Positions 18,466-27,123 are shown, counted from the first letter of the stretch. The stretch: 64,000 bases of DNA from an uncultured Myxococcales bacterium (GCA_937146725.1 CAKZRU010000174.1:26033-90032); one strand, 5' to 3'. The notes: generated from the letters alone by a model not told the origin. Translations and numbers: made by a program.

Positions 18466-19458
18466 ATGGCTTTTGTTGTTTTTATGCTGAACAAAGAATC
18501 TCAAGTTCAAACCTTTATGTTTGATAAGCATATTGTGAACATTGGCCGTAGCCCGGATTGTGAGATTAGTCTGATTGAACCTTCGGTTTCTAAGCTTCAT
18601 GGACGCATTAGTTTGATACAACAAAATCTTTGGATCGAAGATTTAGGCTCGGCTAATGGTATTTTAGTCAATCAAACTAAGATTGAAACAAAGCAGGCTG
18701 TGACTTTTGAAGACCATATAGAAATACGTGGCTTTCACTTATTTATGCGTCCCTTGAGTGCTGAAGAGCAGGTGCAATTGATTGTTAATGCAAGCTATTG
18801 CCCACCTCTGCCTAGTCATTTAGCTGAGTACCCAAGAGTACAGATAGAAGCATCAAGTTCACCGGCCATCATGGATCCTAAATCATTGGACTCGATTTTT
18901 GAGGCTTTAACACCTTTGCCCGATGAAATTATTAATCAGCCTCATCAGCTCGAGTCAATTCATGAAGCACTTACTCCTGAACCTGATCCTAATCAGCCTA
19001 AATCTCTAAACTCTATTTTTAATGCGGTAAGCCCATTAACCGATCAGATGTTTTATCGTGACTCCGATGAAGCGAGTTCTGAGCCTAATTCCGACTCTAA
19101 TGATATCCCCTCCACTGACTCAGAAGCATCCAATGACCAAGATGCATTTGAGCCGATTACAGCCGGTCAAGCTCTTGATCACTCACAATCAACGAATCAA
19201 CCTTCATCGCTTAACTCCGTATTTAATGCAGTTAATCCTATTCCTGAAGAACTATTAAAAAAACAAGCTGAAGCAGAGTCGGCCCCTAAATCTCTCAATT
19301 CAGTATTTAACGCAGTTAACCCGATTCCGGCTGAAATACTGGCCAAGGATGCACCCAAAGATGCACCAGCCGAGCCAAAATCATTGAACTCAGTATTTAA
19401 TGCGGTCAACCCCATTCCTGAGCATATTCTAAAAGCTAAGATTGTTGATGAAGACTAG
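18466..19458 (+). CDS. FHA-domain protein with C-terminal SLNSVFNAVNPIP repeats
   Basis: The N-terminal ~100 residues form an FHA domain, a phosphothreonine-binding fold. Its signature residues are present: Gly27-Arg28, Ser42 with His45, and Asn64-Gly65. From about residue 138 to the end the protein is acidic, low-complexity and probably disordered. It carries six related motifs ending in three near-identical SLNSVFNAVNPIP units. The start ATG is preceded by AGGAG. FHA proteins usually relay Ser/Thr kinase signals; a transmembrane kinase is encoded at 58331-60157, but a link is only inferred. No signal peptide or membrane segment is seen, so the protein is presumably cytoplasmic. The role of the repeats is unknown. 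Confidence 0.88.
   Translation: MAFVVFMLNKESQVQTFMFDKHIVNIGRSPDCEISLIEPSVSKLHGRISLIQQNLWIEDLGSANGILVNQTKIETKQAVTFEDHIEIRGFHLFMRPLSAEEQVQLIVNASYCPPLPSHLAEYPRVQIEASSSPAIMDPKSLDSIFEALTPLPDEIINQPHQLESIHEALTPEPDPNQPKSLNSIFNAVSPLTDQMFYRDSDEASSEPNSDSNDIPSTDSEASNDQDAFEPITAGQALDHSQSTNQPSSLNSVFNAVNPIPEELLKKQAEAESAPKSLNSVFNAVNPIPAEILAKDAPKDAPAEPKSLNSVFNAVNPIPEHILKAKIVDED
18880..19440 (+). repeat. Six-fold degenerate protein repeat in FHA protein
   Basis: The encoded cores, in order, are SLDSIFEALTPLP, LESIHEALTPEP, SLNSIFNAVSPLT and three copies of SLNSVFNAVNPIP. The residue before Pro runs Thr, Thr, Ser, Asn, Asn, Asn. The last three copies are the most alike, suggesting recent expansion from the 3' side. 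Confidence 0.85.
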
Positions 19459-19466
19459 ATTATGGC

Positions 19467-21077
19467 TTACGGTCTGGCTTCAGCAAGCCTAAGAACCAGA
19501 CTTAAGCCAAACCTGTGCAAAAGATCTACAGTTCCAAAACTTAGACTCAGTTCATCCAAATTCCATTCTTCCGCCTTGAGCTCCTGCTCGAGTTGCTGAG
19601 GTAAACCAGTAGGACTTAAGGCACGCCCCTCAACTCGATAAGAACCCTTTAGACTTAAAAAGCGACTTAAGGGTAATTCATAATCTAGTCCTGCTTTAAA
19701 GCCCAAAACTGCCATAGAGCCGTGGTCAAGCTGCTTACCCGTAAGAGGTGTTAAGAGTTCATATGAACCAAGACCTAATGACAAGGCAAAATTGACCTGT
19801 AAGTTCTGACTTAAGCTCGCTCTTAACTCAGCCCCCAGATCATAACTGTCACTTGGTGTCCACAAGAGCTGATCAGAAATTCCATAGTAAACGGAGTAAC
19901 TCTCTTCTTTATTAAGCCGTACCCGTTCTTCTAAGTATATATGACGAGGCAAGGCTCTTTGGTCATAAGCAAAAAATAATGAAAACTGTGACCGTGATAT
20001 ATCATGTTGCTCAGGGCCATCCAAAAGTAACCAACGGGCTTCATAGCGATCGATATGCATGGCAAACTTTTGTCGCTCTATCACCCCCTCTTGCCAATCA
20101 TTTAGATCTACCTGTCCATCCGCAAAGCGAACTCGTCGGTAAGATAGGCTCAATGGTGCCAAGACTGGCACTAAGGTGGGTAAAGCAAAGGCGATATCTA
20201 GCCAAGATCCTTGCTCACTCAATAAACTGATCCCTTTCTTAGATTCATAATTAATATCTAAGTCAAGCAAGCGACTATATAATCGGAGTTGGCCTCGATA
20301 CATCACTGATGGACTTATTTGATAGCGAGCTTCGGCTTCTGCCGATTCCCAATCATCTTGCTCACTTTTTGATAGAGCCGAATTAAAGTCCCACAAAGTA
20401 CTCGAAAGTTCTAACTCTATCGCATCTACCCATGATCCTTTGTTTAGTGTTAATACACTCGAGCTTTCATAAGTTTCTGGGGATAAAGGAGTGTTTATCT
20501 GAGTGGATAGACGGGGAGATTGAGTACTCTGATCATTTGCTTGGCTTGTAGGATTACTCGACTGTCCTTGAGTACCAATCGTTTGCTTTGATCTCGCAAA
20601 AAAATAAGCTCTAGATCTAGGTCTAGACCTAGATCTTAAAGGTCTTGGTTGTCGATTACGCGGTCGATTATATTGGTATTTACCTTGATTTAAATGCTGT
20701 CTAATCCTGCTTTTTGTATTTTGCCAGCGTTGCCGGCTACCTGTTGGCTTACCATCTTTGCGCCATACTGACTTAACTCCAGTCTTTTTGGACGAGCTTT
20801 GCTTTACTTTGTACTTTTTTTTCGAAGTATTTTTACGCTTGCGTGAACCTTTGGTAGTGGTCTTTGATCTAAAAGAAGTCTTCTTTCGACTTTTCTTCGT
20901 TTTCTTGGCTTGAGCTGATTGAAAAGAAAAAACTAGCGTATCGTTTTGGTGATGTAGCTCAAATCTTAAGGCGTTCATATTGAACCAAATACCAATCAAG
21001 CTCGTCCATATAAGAGACCGGAAAAATCTTTGTTTTAAGCGATAGCGATCTAGTGATTTTATTTTATTTTTATTCAT
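19467..21077 (-). CDS. Probable outer-membrane beta-barrel-like protein with Lys/Arg-rich N-terminal region
   Basis: A 536-aa predicted exported protein. Residues ~17-56 hold a basic then hydrophobic segment ending near QSAQA, plausibly a signal peptide. Residues ~57-160 are extremely basic: runs of Lys, Arg, Ser and Thr, then an Arg/Pro-rich SRPRSR stretch. A Ser/Thr/Gln linker follows. From about 215 to the end come alternating hydrophobic and polar segments with many Tyr, Arg and Leu residues, consistent with amphipathic beta strands of a barrel. No named family is recognised. A basic periplasmic stretch before a barrel could contact peptidoglycan, LPS or nucleic acid; this is speculation. 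It converges with the FHA gene (8 nt between stops). The Shine-Dalgarno is weak. Confidence 0.65.
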   Translation of the reverse strand: MNKNKIKSLDRYRLKQRFFRSLIWTSLIGIWFNMNALRFELHHQNDTLVFSFQSAQAKKTKKSRKKTSFRSKTTTKGSRKRKNTSKKKYKVKQSSSKKTGVKSVWRKDGKPTGSRQRWQNTKSRIRQHLNQGKYQYNRPRNRQPRPLRSRSRPRSRAYFFARSKQTIGTQGQSSNPTSQANDQSTQSPRLSTQINTPLSPETYESSSVLTLNKGSWVDAIELELSSTLWDFNSALSKSEQDDWESAEAEARYQISPSVMYRGQLRLYSRLLDLDINYESKKGISLLSEQGSWLDIAFALPTLVPVLAPLSLSYRRVRFADGQVDLNDWQEGVIERQKFAMHIDRYEARWLLLDGPEQHDISRSQFSLFFAYDQRALPRHIYLEERVRLNKEESYSVYYGISDQLLWTPSDSYDLGAELRASLSQNLQVNFALSLGLGSYELLTPLTGKQLDHGSMAVLGFKAGLDYELPLSRFLSLKGSYRVEGRALSPTGLPQQLEQELKAEEWNLDELSLSFGTVDLLHRFGLSLVLRLAEARP

Positions 21078-21246
21078 GATCTTAAAAGCTTACAAAGTAT
21101 TAAAACTGTATTTATTCCTTATACATGATTTGTCTATTTAAAGCTTCATGATAGCATAATATTTTGCTTCATTTCATAAGACAAATTAAGACCGATCGAT
21201 TTAGACTCGGTTTCAATCCTTCACAGCGTATCTAGAAAGGTGTTTT

Positions 21247-22077
21247 ATGAATCAGTTTAATCAAGAGAATACTCAGCTTTTTACTTTACTCGGCCAAAGT
21301 TATGAATGCTGTCATTTCATTGAAAAAAGTTTACAGATTGGTGAATACTCGCTGAGTTTTAGTCAAGTCACAAATATAGTTCAGCCTAAACTGAACGAAA
21401 CAAATGCTTTATGTAGATTTCACTTATCTCATCAACAATCCAATCAACAATCTCATCAACTCCAGCTTAAAGCAGAAGAAATTACTGGCTTCTTAGAAAG
21501 CAAATACAGCCACTTTAAGATACGGGCAAGTTTATTAGATCGACCTTTGGTCTTGGCCTTAGAGCATCCTTTATATATCCCCCCTCAAAGCCAAAGCTAT
21601 CTCAAGCTATCCCGTCCCATTGCCTTTGAGTTGATTGCTTATAATGCTGATGAAGAATTTAAATTGTTACTCAATCCTACTAAAGCTTTGCGAGTCACTA
21701 GCTATGGTTTAGTCACCCAACCGATGCTCTGCTATCATTGGCTAGCGTCAACAAGTGAGCAACCCATTGATGGGAATGAAGCTTTGGTGCCTATGGTCAT
21801 TCAAAATCAAAGTAAGCAAGTCATAGAGCTTCGTAAGCTGACCTTATATAAAGGCTTTTTAAAGCTTTATAAGAACGATAGTTACTTTGTCACCAATGAG
21901 GTCAATCTGAAACTGACCTCAAAGCAAGAAGGTTTTTTAGAGTATTTGGATGAGCCACCAAGTCAATATGGTATCTGCGAACTACTTTATGAACATACCG
22001 GAGAAACAAGTACAAAGCTCCTTAAATTACTTCGTTTAGTTGGTAAACGTGGTACGGGGATTGAATATGGTCTTTAA
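21247..22077 (+). CDS. DUF432 family protein, partner of MscS-like channel
   Basis: This 276-aa soluble protein resembles DUF432, a family known mostly from archaea and some bacteria. Matching features are the central PIAFELIAYNADE segment, a following TSYGLVTQP stretch, and a C-terminal segment with IQNQSKQVIELRKLTLYKG. No catalytic motif, signal peptide or membrane helix is visible. AAAGG precedes the ATG. Its 3' end overlaps the MscS-like channel gene by 11 nt, implying co-translation and a joint role, perhaps as a cytosolic regulator of the channel. The family assignment comes from remembered pattern similarity and should be taken as moderate. Confidence 0.6.
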   Translation: MNQFNQENTQLFTLLGQSYECCHFIEKSLQIGEYSLSFSQVTNIVQPKLNETNALCRFHLSHQQSNQQSHQLQLKAEEITGFLESKYSHFKIRASLLDRPLVLALEHPLYIPPQSQSYLKLSRPIAFELIAYNADEEFKLLLNPTKALRVTSYGLVTQPMLCYHWLASTSEQPIDGNEALVPMVIQNQSKQVIELRKLTLYKGFLKLYKNDSYFVTNEVNLKLTSKQEGFLEYLDEPPSQYGICELLYEHTGETSTKLLKLLRLVGKRGTGIEYGL

Positions 22078-22822
22078 GATTTATGTGCTTTTAAGCCTAT
22101 TGGCCTCTTTATTTATTTGGCAATTTATTCATCAAAAACTATTCCTGTGGTTAGGTCATAAAATCAAAGGCCAACGCTTATTCTTAGTCGATAAACTCAG
22201 CTATTATACAGGATTTATCATTCTGATGATGGTTGCTCTTAAGCTTACCGGTGCACACTTAAGTGACTTATTAGCAACTGCAGGTGTAGTCACGGTAGCG
22301 ATTGGTTTTGCGGCCAAGACTTCTGTTTCACATTTTATTTCTGGCTTTATATTATTGGGCACTAAGCTCATCAAAAAAGGAGATATTATCGAAGTAGGTC
22401 AATTTATGGGGGTCATTGAAAATATTGATATTTTTTCTACTCACCTACGTACCTTTGATAATATTTTAATTAGTTTACCCAATGAAAAATTACTCACTGA
22501 ATATGTAAGTAACTATTCTAACTACCCCATTCGGCGACTCTCTTGTGAGTGGATCATTAAAGTTGAAGATCTCAGTGATACTTTGGTCGAAAACCTAGAA
22601 CAGCTGATTGCCGGTCTTCCTCTTGTTCTTGTAGAGCCGGCACCTTTAATCATGATTACAAGTGAGCCCGGTAAGGGGATTAAGCTTGGTATGAGGGCTT
22701 GGTGTGAATCTACCCAATACGTAAAAGCTAGAAACCAAGTGATTATTGCCGTCAGCAAGCACTTAAAAGAAAATCATGTGCTCTGCTACAGTGAGTTGGC
22801 CTTGTACTCACAGGCACATTAA
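22067..22822 (+). CDS. MscS-family small-conductance mechanosensitive channel
   Basis: A 251-aa channel with membrane helices at about 3-23 and 46-63 and a pore-lining helix at about 68-100. The pore helix has the Gly/Ala-rich pattern of MscS TM3 (LLATAGVVTVAIGFAAK), followed by the beta-domain signature KKGDIIEVGQFMGVIENID and the conserved LISLPNEKL. Such channels release solutes on hypo-osmotic shock in the inner membrane. The open frame reaches back to a TTG at 22040, but ATG 22067 follows a GGGGA and fits the hydrophobic N terminus. It is coupled to the DUF432 gene by an 11-nt overlap. Confidence 0.9.
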   Translation: MVFKIYVLLSLLASLFIWQFIHQKLFLWLGHKIKGQRLFLVDKLSYYTGFIILMMVALKLTGAHLSDLLATAGVVTVAIGFAAKTSVSHFISGFILLGTKLIKKGDIIEVGQFMGVIENIDIFSTHLRTFDNILISLPNEKLLTEYVSNYSNYPIRRLSCEWIIKVEDLSDTLVENLEQLIAGLPLVLVEPAPLIMITSEPGKGIKLGMRAWCESTQYVKARNQVIIAVSKHLKENHVLCYSELALYSQAH

Positions 22823-22831
22823 CCAAATAGA

Positions 22832-23656
22832 CTATGTTTTTTTAGCCCGCTTTAATAAGTGAAAAGTCAGCTTTGGAAATAAACGGGCTAAAAAAACAAT
22901 CACCTTACCGTGACCAGTAATAATCACTTCTCTTTTGCGTTTGAAGCACCCCTTGGTAATCTGCTGAGCCGCTTTTTGTGCAGGCATCATTAACCATTGA
23001 GGTACAAAGTCTTTGGCATCTTCCTTATACACACCTTGATTGTTCACCTTACGGATTTCACTTTCCACAAAACCAGGGTTTACTAAGGTCACAGCGACCC
23101 CATATCTGGCCCATTCAATCCACAATGATTGAGCCAAAGCCCTCACGGCAAACTTACTCATGGCATATGCCGAATTGTGAGCTAAACTCACATAAGCATT
23201 GACACTGCCTACAATGATTGCTCGCCCTTGCGTTTCTTTCAAATGAGGAAGCGCCACTTTTAGGCTATGAATCACGCCAAATACATTAGTATCAAACTGT
23301 CTTTGATAATCTTCAGCTGTTAATCGAGCCAGTGGTCCCGCTACACCAAATCCAGCATTGGCCACCATCACATCTAAGCGACCCCATTGATCGATCACTT
23401 TTTGCACACAAGCCTCCACAGAAGTCCGCTGAGTCACATCACAGGCAAGCGCTAAGGCTTCATACCCCTGCTCAGTTAGCTCATTGGCTAAGGCCTCAAG
23501 CCGATCAAGTCGTCTTGCAGTGACAGCAACCTTGGCACCTTGTTGAGCAAAGGTACGACTTAATGCTTCTCCAATGCCGGCTGAAGCCCCAGTGATCAAC
23601 ACAACCTTATCTTGCCATAATCCCTGACTTATTGTTTGCTTGCTTGATTGAGACAT
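22832..23656 (-). CDS. Short-chain dehydrogenase/reductase (SDR)
   Basis: A 274-aa classical SDR. Residues 22-29 carry the TGxxxGIG nucleotide-binding motif, and an NAG motif follows (VANAGFG). The catalytic Ser lies in VGSVNAY, with Tyr164 and Lys168 in YAMSK. Arg residues after beta-2 (TARRLDR) suggest NADP(H) preference. The basic C-terminal tail (KRAKKT) with a preceding hydrophobic stretch (VIVFLARLFPKLTFHLL) could give membrane association, as in DltE/YqjQ-type SDRs. The substrate is unknown. GAGGA lies 8 nt before the ATG. It is divergent from the EPMPAG lipoprotein gene across 65 bp and converges on the MscS gene (9 nt between stops). Confidence 0.9.
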   Translation of the reverse strand: MSQSSKQTISQGLWQDKVVLITGASAGIGEALSRTFAQQGAKVAVTARRLDRLEALANELTEQGYEALALACDVTQRTSVEACVQKVIDQWGRLDVMVANAGFGVAGPLARLTAEDYQRQFDTNVFGVIHSLKVALPHLKETQGRAIIVGSVNAYVSLAHNSAYAMSKFAVRALAQSLWIEWARYGVAVTLVNPGFVESEIRKVNNQGVYKEDAKDFVPQWLMMPAQKAAQQITKGCFKRKREVIITGHGKVIVFLARLFPKLTFHLLKRAKKT

Positions 23657-23721
23657 TATAGATCCTCATTTTTGAACTGTTTTGCTAAATTATTTTTTGA
23701 CGAGCATAGGAGAGTAGCATC

Positions 23722-24528
23722 TTGAGAGTAAAAAAATCGAAATTATCATTCATTATCTCATTGGGCTTAGCATTTACTTTGAGTGCTTGTCCGGATTCTA
23801 AAACTACGCAAGAGATGAGTACAACTGATATGAGCTTAACCGGTGAGCCTATGCCTGCCGGTGAGCCTATGCCTGCCGGTGAGCCTATGCCTGCCGGTGA
23901 GCCCATGCCTGCCGGTGAGCCTATGCCTGCCGGTGAGCCTATGCCTGCCGGTGAGCCCATGCCTGCCGGTGAGCCCATGCCTGCCGGTGAAGAGCCTTTA
24001 ACAAACGAACTCATTGCTAGCGATTTAGATGGTACTTGGTCTGCCTGCATGGATGAGGGGCTGCGTTCTGTTTATTATCAATATACATTTATCGGCGGTA
24101 ATGCCTTAGGTGGGCAGTGGAGTTATCAAGAGGATCGTTTTGGAGATGGAAACTGTCTTGGACAAGCCTCAATCAGACTTGAGGCCAATGGAAGCTTAGT
24201 CCTCAGCCAACTCTTTGATGTTGGTTATCCCATTGACTTTACCATTGAACAGATTAGCCTAAAGCCACTTAATGCCAACTCAGCGAGTCTTCTAAGTACC
24301 TTATGCCCACTCTCAATATTTAATGAACAAGAAAGTACTGATATAAGCGCCGTTGGTTGTGAGCGCTTAAATATCCTACCTCTTGATCAATGCTCAATCA
24401 GCCATCAGCTTATTCATAAGAGAAACGATCAACTCGAATTGGGTCAATACTCTGTGCTTAACGGTGATTTATGCCAAACAAGTGATCGGCCCAGCAGTTT
24501 GAATGTGCTGCTTAATCGAGTTCAATAG
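23722..24528 (+). CDS. Lipoprotein with EPMPAG tandem repeats
   Basis: A 268-aa predicted lipoprotein: basic N terminus, hydrophobic core and lipobox LSAC with Cys23 as lipidation site. A Thr/Ser spacer leads into eight consecutive GEPMPA repeats (about residues 41-88). These are followed by a ~180-residue domain with scattered Cys residues that I do not recognise. The start is TTG at 23722; AGGAGAG ends about 7 nt before it, and no better start would keep the signal peptide. The repeat probably forms an extended Pro-rich linker lifting the C-terminal domain off the outer membrane. Similar repeat-stalk lipoproteins are common in Bradymonadales-like genomes (recollection). Function unknown. 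Confidence 0.85.
   Translation: MRVKKSKLSFIISLGLAFTLSACPDSKTTQEMSTTDMSLTGEPMPAGEPMPAGEPMPAGEPMPAGEPMPAGEPMPAGEPMPAGEPMPAGEEPLTNELIASDLDGTWSACMDEGLRSVYYQYTFIGGNALGGQWSYQEDRFGDGNCLGQASIRLEANGSLVLSQLFDVGYPIDFTIEQISLKPLNANSASLLSTLCPLSIFNEQESTDISAVGCERLNILPLDQCSISHQLIHKRNDQLELGQYSVLNGDLCQTSDRPSSLNVLLNRVQ
23842..23985 (+). repeat. 18-bp tandem repeat, eight units
   Basis: Eight head-to-tail copies of GGTGAGCCTATGCCTGCC fill 144 bp, differing only by T or C in the Pro codon. The copies are nearly identical at DNA level, so the array is young or kept homogeneous. Being a multiple of three, unit gain or loss changes stalk length without a frameshift. Confidence 0.95.
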
Positions 24529-24553
24529 ATTAAATCTTCTCTTGCTTGTTGAT

Positions 24554-25540
24554 CTATCTTAGCCCCTCAATCCAAGGAATAATTTCATCTTTAAGAGCTT
24601 CAAGCCCTTCTTCCTCTCCTGCATAATTAGGATGATCATATTCACCGATCAGTAAGCGAATCAGCGCTGATTCTTCGGGTTGTTCTAAATTAATTAAGGC
24701 ACTTAGGGGACCCAAATCAGCTGTATCATTAGGGGCCGACTTAAAGGCAAAGCCACCTCGTGGCAATACAGTGTCAGCATCACTCAAAATAGGATTTCCC
24801 TCATGACAGCCGGCACAGCGTTGGGCAATGATAGTCTGTGGACCATCTAAGTAATTTTGTAAATTATAAGTGATCACTTCTGAGTCCAAATGAGGAAGTT
24901 TAGCCCAATTCAATAAGCGCTCATAGCCAATAGGCGCTTTTTGACCCAACTCAAGCTCATCTCTGGTGGTGTAAAGCTTAGGATGACGCTGATATTGACT
25001 CATTCCGACATCACCTCGCCCAAAGGCAAGCAAAAGACTTTCTTCAGGAGCTTTTAAGTTGATAAACTGCATTGTTTCCAAATATGAGGCACGCAAGCGT
25101 TCTGGAGTAAGATCATCTATATAAATCCGCCAAGCAGAATCCCCTAATTGTGTGGTATATTTGGGGAGTTTATAGGGATCTCGTTCATCTAACTCCATCA
25201 TATCAATCGGTGATGGAACCTCTTCACTCACCGCTGTGGCCGCATGGCAAATTCCACATTCTGCAACTAAGCGATAATGCATTTCCTCGGCATAATAAAG
25301 TTCCGGATCTCGATCTTCTAGCTCAGCGCCCAAACACTGTCCAGCAATACACACGCTTTCTTGATCACACTGTAGATCACTCAAGCAAGACACGCTTGCT
25401 TCTTGGCAGGCGCTATTTAGCAAAACTAGACCCAAGTAGATAAGCATCCATCTCTTGCTAGTCCTAGGATCATTCACTACAGTAATCAAGTGACTCATAA
25501 ACCTCATAAACCAAGTTAAGCGAAAACCAAAGGCCAACAT
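24554..25540 (-). CDS. Di-haem cytochrome c-like lipoprotein with Cys-rich N terminus
   Basis: A 328-aa envelope protein. After a long N-terminal region comes a hydrophobic segment ending in lipobox NSAC (Cys45). Cys52, Cys58, Cys64 and Cys69 form a small Cys-rich motif just after it, probably disulfide-linked. Two CxxCH haem-attachment motifs are seen: CGICH at 95-99 and CAGCH at 242-246. Met and His residues nearby could be axial ligands. This layout resembles the cytochrome-like surface lipoproteins of predatory or marine deltaproteobacteria; an electron-transfer role is inferred. AAGGAG 5 nt before the ATG supports the long start, giving an unusually long signal n-region. It is 65 nt downstream of the amidase on the same strand. 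Confidence 0.82.
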   Translation of the reverse strand: MLAFGFRLTWFMRFMSHLITVVNDPRTSKRWMLIYLGLVLLNSACQEASVSCLSDLQCDQESVCIAGQCLGAELEDRDPELYYAEEMHYRLVAECGICHAATAVSEEVPSPIDMMELDERDPYKLPKYTTQLGDSAWRIYIDDLTPERLRASYLETMQFINLKAPEESLLLAFGRGDVGMSQYQRHPKLYTTRDELELGQKAPIGYERLLNWAKLPHLDSEVITYNLQNYLDGPQTIIAQRCAGCHEGNPILSDADTVLPRGGFAFKSAPNDTADLGPLSALINLEQPEESALIRLLIGEYDHPNYAGEEEGLEALKDEIIPWIEGLR

Positions 25541-25605
25541 GTCTTCTCCTTAGTCAACGATTATTCTAAAGATTGTTTCAAGCAAGTAGTATGTTACTCA
25601 AGTCT

Positions 25606-27123
25606 TTAAGAGCAAATCAAAGCAGGCTTTCGGTGAGCCCAAGGACGAGCCTCCTCTAGCTGGGTAGCGACTTGAAATAAGAGTCCTTCTCCACCAAATG
25701 AGCCTACAATTTGAGTGCCTATAGGTAGACCTTCAGCATTCCAATGCAAAGGCACCGACATACCTGGTTGGCCGGTTTGGTTAAATAGCATTGTATTCGG
25801 GGTTTTAGACAAGGCCTTATTTCCCATGCCCTTCAACATCAAATCAAAGAGCGATTGTAAAGGAAGATTGCGAATCAGTCCAAGCTGTAACTTGTCCATG
25901 GCTTTCAGACCAAGCTCTCCAATTTTCACGGGTGGGGCCGCATGGGTGGAAGTGAGAAATAAATCGTGTTCAACAAAGAATTGGGCCACTTCCCGACTTG
26001 CTTTATGAATTGTATCTCGTGCTCTTGCCAAGCGTGCCGCACTGGTGTGCCATCCGATCTGCGCCAACGCCCATGTAATCGTTTCAAAGTTTTTGTAAGA
26101 AGGCTTCACTCCTGCATAAGCAGAGGTATTTTCAACAAAATTCGAAGTACCACTCGCTACGATCAAAAAGTAAGCCTCAACAAGTTCTTCTCTTGGAAAG
26201 CTGGGCTTGGCCTCAATGATTTCATGGCCTAAAGATTCCAAAAGCTCAATCGACGAATTCACCGCATCAATACAATCCGGATGATTCTTTTGGCCAAAAA
26301 GGGTACCGCTTGTAAAAGCAATTTTCAGCTTACGTTCTGGGGCTTGTAAATAACTAGTCCAAGGCTTGGGTTTGTGGGGGGCTGCATAGGGCTCACCAAC
26401 TGTGATTTGGTCGATTTGATCCAGGGCTAAAGCGCTATCTCTAACCGATCTAGAAATCACACCTTCTTGCACAAATCCGCCCCACCCTTCTCCAATGAAA
26501 GGCGCCATTGATACTCGTCCACGAGTAGGCTTCATGCCAAAGGTACCGGTAGCACTTGCTGGAATACGAATACTCCCCCCACCATCACCGGCATGTGCAA
26601 TAGGTACAATACGGGCAGCCACCGATGAGGAAGCTCCTCCCGAAGAACCTCCGGGCGTATGATCAAGATGCCAAGGATTACGGCATGGTCCCCAAATCTC
26701 AGGTTCGGTGACGCCCATAATTCCAAACTCTGGTGAGCTGCTTTTACCCATAATTTGGACACCCGAGGCTAAAAAACGATCGACGATAAGGCTATTTTTT
26801 TCAGCGATACGTCCTTTTTCAAGCCGAGTGCCATTAGAAGTCGGTGTTCCCTTGTATTGGGCTTTCAAATCCTTGAGTAGAAAAGGAACGCCCTTGAGTG
26901 GGCCGTCGGGTAAACTGTCAGCTTCTGCGCGAGCTTTATCAAATAAATCCACAGTAATGGCATTCAAAGCAGGATTTCTAAGTTCGGCACGTTCAATGGC
27001 CGCTTCCAAGACCTCGCTAGCTTTAATCTCACCTTTATTGACCAGTTCTGCAATACCGGTTGCATCAAGATCATCATATTCTGGAAAGAGTTTTGGAGTT
27101 TTAGGTTGCTTTGCTTCACTCAT
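25606..27123 (-). CDS. Amidase-signature family amidohydrolase
   Basis: A 505-aa enzyme of the amidase-signature family with the complete catalytic triad at canonical positions: Lys84 in PFLLKD, cis-Ser160 in PGGSSGG and nucleophile Ser184 in GDGGGSIRIP. These enzymes hydrolyse amide bonds; the substrate (aryl amide, nitrile-derived amide or nylon oligomer type) cannot be read from sequence. It lacks the GatB/GatC neighbours expected for a GatA role, so a stand-alone amidase is likelier. No signal peptide is seen, so it is cytoplasmic. AGAGG precedes the ATG. It lies between gor (64 nt upstream) and the cytochrome-like lipoprotein gene on the same strand, and the three may share a transcript. 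Confidence 0.9.
   Translation of the reverse strand: MSEAKQPKTPKLFPEYDDLDATGIAELVNKGEIKASEVLEAAIERAELRNPALNAITVDLFDKARAEADSLPDGPLKGVPFLLKDLKAQYKGTPTSNGTRLEKGRIAEKNSLIVDRFLASGVQIMGKSSSPEFGIMGVTEPEIWGPCRNPWHLDHTPGGSSGGASSSVAARIVPIAHAGDGGGSIRIPASATGTFGMKPTRGRVSMAPFIGEGWGGFVQEGVISRSVRDSALALDQIDQITVGEPYAAPHKPKPWTSYLQAPERKLKIAFTSGTLFGQKNHPDCIDAVNSSIELLESLGHEIIEAKPSFPREELVEAYFLIVASGTSNFVENTSAYAGVKPSYKNFETITWALAQIGWHTSAARLARARDTIHKASREVAQFFVEHDLFLTSTHAAPPVKIGELGLKAMDKLQLGLIRNLPLQSLFDLMLKGMGNKALSKTPNTMLFNQTGQPGMSVPLHWNAEGLPIGTQIVGSFGGEGLLFQVATQLEEARPWAHRKPALICS

Noticed and set aside
22040..22066. Longer MscS start at TTG
   Set aside because: The extra nine residues are polar and lack a ribosome site; ATG 22067 fits better.
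23685..24050. Antisense open frame with Ser-Pro-Ala-Gly-Met/Ile-Gly repeats
   Set aside because: It is the reverse-strand shadow of the EPMPAG lipoprotein repeat; the plus strand has the ribosome site and signal peptide.
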